Assembly: GCA_010094045.1 (NCBI GenBank)
Contig: ML986699.1
Location: 1,821-65,813, forward strand
Direction: 5' to 3'
DNA length: 63,993 bases
Source of the DNA: Lojkania enalia
Lineage: Eukaryota; Ascomycota; Dothideomycetes; Pleosporales
How positions within the stretch are numbered: the first letter of the stretch is position 1; each line of letters opens with the position of its first letter. Shown piece by piece: positions 57,254 to 63,993 of the stretch. The position numbers were made by a program, and so were the translations under genes. The notes beneath the pieces were generated by a model that saw only the letters and a list, made by a program, of their open reading frames with translations, was not told the origin of the DNA and searched no databases.

Positions 57254-60103
57254 GGGTGATTGATGACCTTGGGGTAGGTTGGGGTCGTAGTTGGTTGATA
57301 AGGGCGTAAGGCGTTTTAATGCTTTTTGGTGTTGCATGGGTATTCCTTGTGTAAATTTTGGAGTGGTCCTAGATACCACGTGGCTTGCCACTATGATCCT
57401 TGATTTATATGTTATTTAGTGGCGACAGAGGCCTTTGGGGTTTCTTGATTGGTGGATGGGTTTTTGGGATTAGGATTGGGATTGATACCAGGGCTCTGCG
57501 GTGCATGTTCCATAGAGTAGAGCTTTATACTTTCGTATTGGAATCGTTCTATTATCTTTCTATTTAGTGCTGATATATTCCCTCGAGGTTAATCCGGTAT
57601 CGTTTCCCCCATTTCCCTAGGAACAAAACGAGACTCGAGCGCCGCTCGCCTATGTCGCATCGTCCCGCAGTACTCCGGCGCATATTTACATTACATCACC
57701 ATGCCTCCCCGTGAATTATTGTTGCCGGCTCTTTTTGCAACCTCTCGTCTTTTCCGCCATCTATGTATTAGCATGATCATAACTTCTATTTTAATGGAAG
57801 GGTTTTGGCGGTTTTGGAGGCGATTGGCTTCTTGCTTGTGGGTTAGTTGGGATGAGTGTCCATGTGTAGTAATGAATTTGTAGGCCAAGTGAGATCTTTA
57901 CTTGGCGGAATGGAGCTTTTTTTTTTATTTTTTTTTTTTAAAGGCTACATGAAATGCAATCGATGTGATGATGATGGGCGGAGCGTACGTTTCAAGGAGC
58001 CGTAGATATATGTATGTAGCTGTGTAAGAAGGGTGGACTTGAATCGTGGGTTGGGGTTGGAGAATGGGGAAATTAACTTGTCTGTCATTGGAGCAGAGCT
58101 CCTGCGCGTAGAATAAAGGAGCCGCATTCGAGACGAGTGCGCGAGGCGCAGATAGCATGCTCCTTTGTTATGGAGTGAGGGTTTGGGCAAGTGCTGCTAG
58201 GGTGGTTGTTCGCCAAGGTAACAATTTTAGGATATGGGAAAACGTATGCAGAAACGTCGAAACCTGTCTTGAACCGTGGAGAGTAAGAATTCTGAATGCG
58301 AGGGGAGGCTAGAAAATTGATAGAATGGCTATAAACAGTTAATCTACTAGTTTAGATATGGGGAAGGAATAGCTAGAAACCGAAAAGAGCGATTGGCTCT
58401 GATGATTTACGCACGCTGCCAAAGCATTTATTTCTCTGTACCAATATTCCAGGCCTGTAATTATCATGGAGAGTCTCAGTGTTTGGGGGTGCATCGATTC
58501 CATAATGATGCATGACTTACGAACCAATCATGAAAATGTTCATACTGCAATTATAGAGAAGGTAGTGCATCGCCCTCCGAGTTTCCACTAGGCGACTGTT
58601 GTAGTTGTTCCTTTTTCGATTTCTGATCCCCAAGGTTCACCTTCCTTTCTAGTCTTTGAAAATACTACTTCCCATTTTGCTTCGGTTGCACTTCGCCAAC
58701 GGACGGTGCTCGGTCAGTTTATGATAGCTTCCACCCTTCCTTGTCTCCATATTTTAGTTCAACTGACAAGCATGATGATTGCGATAGATTACAGTTGCTG
58801 ATTTTGTGGCCCAGAAGAAGACCGAAGTCCCACGTGGTGCGATTGCAGAGATCACAAATGCGCTGATGGAGTGTTCGGGTGTAGTGATTTAAACATTATG
58901 CAAGTGTTAATTTAATGTAAGAAATGTCTTTGTGGTCAATAATAAACCCCTCAAGGCCGAGGATAGTGACTTGATGCTTAGAACTCTCATAAAAGACATT
59001 GAGAATATTTTTTCAAGCCTTGAGGCGATCTGATGCCCTTGCAAACACTCGGTTCTCAGTCCCTGTAAATGCGAATGAGATCCATCGTTCCATCCATTCG
59101 CGCCTAGTCCTTGTCCGCCCAAACTTGCGGAAAGTGAAGTCGTTTCAAGAACCATTCGTAGATTTCAGAGTACGGCTCGTACCTGATAAGGGCTTCAACT
59201 TAATCACCATATCACGAATATACAAGTCAAAGTGAAGCTGGAGTGCTGTCATTTATAAGCTGCGGCTCATCAAACTATCGCTGCCATAGTGCTAATCCCC
59301 GAGGTTCTACTAATTGGAATAGATTATCTGTATAGGCTGCAAAAAGATGTGAATCAGTACGAAAGAGGCACGAGACGTGACGTTGCTTAAAGCCATCGGT
59401 TTCCGGCCGACTCATAACGAGGCAGTCGTTTGACGCCTAATATCATAACCAGTGTGTGCGCCGTACGAAGATTCAATGTGACTCGTTCGAGGATAGAAGT
59501 ATCTTTGAAGCAATCCACTTTGATTTATATAAACTGATGACATTCAACGAGAAATGCATTTAAACCCCACATAGCTACATAACCAGAAAATTGCTAGTTT
59601 ACATGATCACTGAACCAGCTGTCGAAAAAGCTAGCTTCCGAGTTTCATATAAGTAATTAGCATTGCACATCTTATCAGAATATTTACCCGCCTTAAGCCG
59701 ACAATTTGGAGTAGCGACTAAAATATTGATGCTGTGCGAAAGTTTCGCTAGTTCGAACAGAGGGTTGATTTGGCTTTCACCGATTAGTCATACATTACGC
59801 ATCCGAGTATTTTGATTTGTGTTCAGCCTTTCGGTTCCCTCTTCCATTTACATCATACCGTTAATAACACAAACAAATAAGCAAAACGCGAAAACTTACG
59901 TCCATATCCTTATAAGACATCTCCGCTATGATTAGTGATTGATTCAACGTAACAAGCGGTTATGGTTGCATGACCTACATCCTTGTCACGGATTACAAAA
60001 CCCCGCACGACATAGAGGAGCCTCCTAATATTCTCAACTCCCGGATTATAGATTACAAGTGAATCTGCTAAGACGCTTGAGGTGTGGAAGAAAGAAGGGA
60101 GCA
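57254..60103. other. 2.8-kb intergenic stretch, no gene recognised
   Basis: Includes T-rich runs at 57917-57940 and otherwise unremarkable sequence. Frames in it lack domains; a 78-82 codon overlap at 58907-59235 is not convincing. Confidence 0.5.
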
Positions 60104-61797
60104 ATGCATTGGTGGGGGAAAAGCCTCACATTGACAAAAGACTTTTTCTGGATTGTCATCTGCAGTCCCTTAGTTGCAGTCTACCTCGTGGCTAAGTCTT
60201 GTAGAAAAGGCATACAATGGGCGATGACAAAATATGACGAGACATTTGTGCAACCTCCCAGGAAGTTGTTGAAAGAAGACGAGATCTCAAATCGGCGTCT
60301 CGAAAGGCGCGCCCGCAATGCTGTCAAGGCCTTACCTTCAGTGCGGCCAAGGGCCTTGACCCTAAACTCGAAGGGAGTTATGGATATGGATAACCCCGGA
60401 ACCATTAGCCCGCCAGCGAACAAGAAAAATCTAAGGGATACTGGACATGCAAAAGAACCTGCCGTTTCTCCGCGGGAGGAGACGGTTCAACAAATAACTA
60501 CAGATCAGGTGGGAGCTTGCGATTTTTATAGTCTCCCTTATGAGATTCGGCAGATAATTTGGCGCTATACTCTCGGTGGACATCATATTCACATCGTAAA
60601 ACGAAAGGGCAGGCTAGGGAACGTCTACTGTGCAGCCAATGATCCGATGTCACCTGATCACAGAGATTTGTGCACGCAGTCTCGTGATAACCATGGATTC
60701 TATATACCAACCTCATGGCCCCAAGATGCCCGTCCACTATCATTAATTACGTCTTGTCGTCAAATGTAAGCTCTCCGGGTGGCTTGTTTGCACTGGCTAA
60801 CAGTTTGCCAAACAGTTACTCCGAAACTATTGACATCCTTTATTCATTGAACATGTTTTCGTTCTCCTTCGAAGAATTGGGGAACTTGGAAATCTTTCTC
60901 GACAACCTCCTTCCTCACCGCAGAAAACAAATTTCTGCCATTCACATCACCATAAGTCTAATTGAGCATCGTATTTACCCATCTCGGGCCTTCTCTCGGC
61001 CCTGGGAAAAGCCTCACAACGCTACTGGCGTGACATGGTGGAAGTCTTGCATAGCCCTAAGATCCCTACCAAGCCTGCGCTCTCTGACGATCAGCCCAGC
61101 TTTTACATTCAATAATCAGAGTTGCCAATTAGAACCAGAAGTAAGAGCGAATCTTGACAGTATCAATAAAATTCCGATTCAAGGGAGGTTTTCTGTCACT
61201 ATACCTTGGCCAGAGCGTGCCGAGAATCGTGCATGGATTGCTAGCGACAATGTTCTCCCACAAAACCCGAATTTCAAGATTATCAGGCATATCGCTCCTC
61301 GTAATGACGTGGAGCTTCTAGCATTCTTCCTTCCTTTCAACGTACAATGTCTGCATTGCCGCTCTTACACTATCATCCGGAAGACCACCAAAGGACTTGT
61401 CGAATCGGTTGTCTATCGTGCTAGCGCCGACTTCTTACAGAGGCCGCCAAACTGTTCCGTTCGCGTCCCGGACCCTGTGACCTCTTATTACTGGACGTTT
61501 CACACATATTGCGGCGGGTGGCTTGAGTTTCAGTATGATTGGGAAGATAAGAAGTGGAGCGTCACGCAAGGGGCAAGGGAGATATCAGATGAAGAGGCGG
61601 CAACTCATTTAACGAAGTGCGGGGATCTTTATCCTGAGATGGAGTCTCAACATGAAAAACTGAACGGCTTACAGGTCAGGCTTGACCCAGTAATGCGGGC
61701 CTATTGTGCTCAAAGTGGAACCACATTAGATACGCCGACGAAAGAGATGTTTTACCAGAATGTTGGTTGGACAAGAAAACTAGATGTTGCGCAATGA
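60104..61797 (+). CDS. DUF7730/F-box-like fungal protein, 547 residues
   Basis: Two exons, 60104-60765 and 60816-61797, with a 50-nt intron (GTAAGC..CTAAC..ACAG). The start is the first ATG in frame. A hydrophobic N-terminal stretch (FFWIVICSPLVAVYLVAKSC) may be a membrane anchor. At about residue 143 the F-box-like LPYEIRQIIW motif begins, followed by GGHHIHIVKRKGRLG, then CRQIYSETIDILYSLNMFSF across the exon junction and LPHRRKQISAIHI. These are the landmarks of the large, functionally unknown DUF7730-type family of filamentous ascomycetes. The C-terminal part has no recognised domain. Its cellular role is unknown; substrate recognition for ubiquitin ligases has not been shown for this family. 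Confidence 0.82.
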
Positions 61798-63468
61798 GCA
61801 TCATCAACGTACTTTTTGAACCCTCTGTCACTTGGATTTACGACAAATTACTAGGTAGATGCGAGACGAGTTTATGAAATAATGTTTTCGTGTTTTGGTA
61901 ATCACTCTTATCGCTGCCCCAGCCACATGCTGCGGTTTCTCTTGTGTCACTCTTTTCCTTCGACACACACTTCGCCATACTCTCGGCGCTGCTGCAAACT
62001 TGAGTCATTCTCACGCTGTAGTTGTTGTTTATCCCTCGCTTCCATTTCTCTACCCACTTTCCCCCAACCGAACTCCTTCAACTGCGACTACAACTGCAAC
62101 ATTTACGAAGTTATAGGATTCCCACGACATGTTCTCCCATCGGTTTAATGCCTTGGGGCCATCTATATTTTAGCTATCGCTCCTGAGTGCTTGCTACATC
62201 GCTTCTGATATGGTTAACACAGTGGCGCACGTAAAGGGAATATTAATACTAGTGCCTCTTTGAAGTCACTGTGCCCAATAGCTTTAGAGCTTCTTGACGA
62301 AGAAAAGTTTTTACGTGCTACGTCACCTACATATCACCCCAGGCGCGGCCCCCTAGAAGCCTGGTCCCATCTAGGTCCACCGACTTGTTCCTACTAGGGA
62401 ACGCACCGGGAATTATGCTCGACAATTGTAGGGAAAATATCAAGTCAGTAAATGACTCAGAGTGAAGCTAATGTGCTACTAGATGATATTTTTCAGTCCA
62501 CCCGTTGATTTCAGTGTGGCTGGAAGCTATGCAGCTCTCCGAATGCTGTAGATATATTTGCAGACGCATATGCGCGGGATCGCTTTGCTAAAGTTGAGCA
62601 TAAAACATCTAACTTTGCCTCTAGGCATAGTTCTACGCCCGCAAAATAGACGATCTAAGGCTAATTATAGAGTAGATGAAAATTTTCAGCATTAGTTTAA
62701 TTTATAATAAGAGTAGATCCCCCCCCCTCTTGATACTAACGGAGCCAATGTGTTATTGGTTGTGGTTCGACTTCTTGACGCTTTTCACTGCGGATAATGC
62801 ATAGCGCGAAGCGACTCCGCATCTCCCCAAAGCCCAAGATAGACCATGTTCTGATAGTCCATCCAACGCCGCTAACAATTCCCCAGTCGGGAACGTCTAG
62901 CTAAAGTACCCAAACCAGCCTTCTATCTTGGCGTGCCGTGGCCTAACTCAATTGCTAGTTAAGAGTATGCCTCTGGAAACTAATAACGATGCTCCTATGC
63001 GAAGTTTGTAGAGATAGAAAAGGGTCCCGATATGATCTGCCTCCTGGTCAACATTCCTGAAGCTCCTGACTTCTTCACTCACATTTATGCGAGTAAAATG
63101 CAGAGGTTGTGGGTTGGCTGTCAACATAGGTGCACTTTGGTGCCACACAAATAAGCTTTTCAGTTCTGGATATAGTTCCAGGGACTCAAGTCTATGTTCG
63201 CCTAGTTTAATAATCTCTACTATAAGCGGAATAGCGATGTATCAACAGATGTTGAAGACGAAGAAGCTTCGAGGAGTGAAAAATTTGTCGACCAGAGTTT
63301 AGACTAAGGTAAGTCACTTACGGAACAAACCCATTCGAACTCGCAGCAATTCCTGGAATCACCAACGATGACTCCACCAGAGATCAAACCTGCCTTCCGG
63401 AATTCTCAAGCGATAAAAGACCGTCACTCTTCGGGTACGCTCGTTTCCCTTCCCGAATAGAAATCGCG
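61798..63468. other. 1.7-kb intergenic stretch, no gene recognised
   Basis: Short overlapping frames only. A short AT-rich patch lies at 62640-62720, followed by a C run (about 62720-62729). Confidence 0.4.
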
Positions 63469-63687
63469 ATGGGTCAATGGCCTATTAAGCCTCGCTTTGG
63501 CGACACACTCAAAGTGGAACTGGAGCCTAATGGCATCTATAAACGTGACTTAGCACAAGGAGCACAGGCTCATGTGGTTTTAAACAAGACAATTATGTTT
63601 CAAGGAAGGGATGGGAGACGCCTGATCTCGGAGTGTCAAATTGTGCGTAACCCGAAGGCAAGTTTTGACTACTTTACGTGGATCTGA
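63469..63687 (+). CDS. Hypothetical 72-residue ORF
   Basis: ATG at 63469, stop at 63685-63687. The product (MGQWPIKPRFGDTLKVELEP..., ending ASFDYFTWI) has balanced, coding-like composition but no recognisable family. It may be an exon of a larger gene or a relic. The last 300 bp of the window hold no other gene that I can see. Confidence 0.3.
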   Translation: MGQWPIKPRFGDTLKVELEPNGIYKRDLAQGAQAHVVLNKTIMFQGRDGRRLISECQIVRNPKASFDYFTWI

Positions 63688-63993
63688 GCGGCCAAGAATC
63701 CACATTGCACATCTTGTAGATTGGAGTTTGGACAAATATCTTCAGGCCTACATGAACATTATTAGCGATACGGAAAGTTTCAGGAATTAGAATAGCTCCA
63801 CTATTTCCCATATCGCTGAAGTAGGAATGTATTGCGCAAGGCAATTAATGGGTTCCTAGTAAAGAAAGGGAAGCGACCTAGTTAGGTGGTAAATAGATTG
63901 TGTTACGGCTAAGCTATTCACAGTTAGCCCCTTGGCAGGTCCAGGGATATATATGTAGCATGTCTCGCATTTCTAGTCAATAGACGCAGTTTT

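Overview
The window is a piece of a filamentous ascomycete (Pezizomycotina) nuclear genome. Genes have short GT..AG introns (about 47-190 nt) with CTAAC/CTGAC-type branch sites. The families present are typical of this group: a HET-NACHT-WD40 incompatibility-type receptor, a Zn2Cys6 transcription factor, a DHA2 MFS transporter, an intracellular GH13 amylase and a DUF7730/F-box-like protein. The left third carries the hallmark of repeat-induced point mutation (RIP). The exact species cannot be read from the sequence.

Region 1 (1-21,441) is AT-rich, has no open frame of useful length on either strand, and is a nest of RIP-mutated transposons. A forward Ty3/gypsy chromovirus (gypsy-1, 3' LTR 5726-6004) sits inside the chromodomain of a reverse-strand gypsy element (gypsy-2, 6005 to about 14.3 kb). 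Gypsy-2 also carries a pogo/Fot1-like DNA transposon (7688-9536, TA duplication) and two solo LTRs of the gypsy-1 family (10075-10353 and 12717-12995), each 279 bp with a perfect 5-bp target duplication. A second pogo-like transposase follows (about 14.4-16.3 kb). Last comes a Ty1/copia element (16328-21436) with 164-bp LTRs and a TAACG duplication. RIP fades out inside this copia element.

Region 2 (21.4-31.7 kb) is an accessory zone. A 1488-residue HET-NACHT-WD40 gene with 13 near-identical WD40 repeats lies between inverted copies of a short sequence; the right copy is split by a 186-bp insertion with a 12-bp duplication. Next come a small RIP island, an unusual tRNA-Glu gene, and a broken ankyrin-repeat gene that carries a young solo copia LTR.

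Region 3 (33.5-47.1 kb) is more ordinary: the GH13 alpha-amylase, a divergent conserved protein of unknown function, and an apparent regulator-transporter pair (Zn2Cys6 factor plus DHA2 MFS pump, with a triple CGG direct repeat between them).

Region 4 (47.1-64 kb) is gene-poor. It contains a two-TM fungal protein (52504-53576), a doubtful 108-residue gene (56736-57253) and a DUF7730-like gene (60104-61797), with long stretches where I see no gene.

The most unusual item is the tRNA-Glu(UUC) gene at 28078-28225. It has a normal-position anticodon-loop intron plus a 51-nt insertion in the T stem. That insertion looks exactly like a spliceosomal intron (GTAAGT, CTAAC, AAG), and removing both insertions gives a perfect 72-nt cloverleaf.
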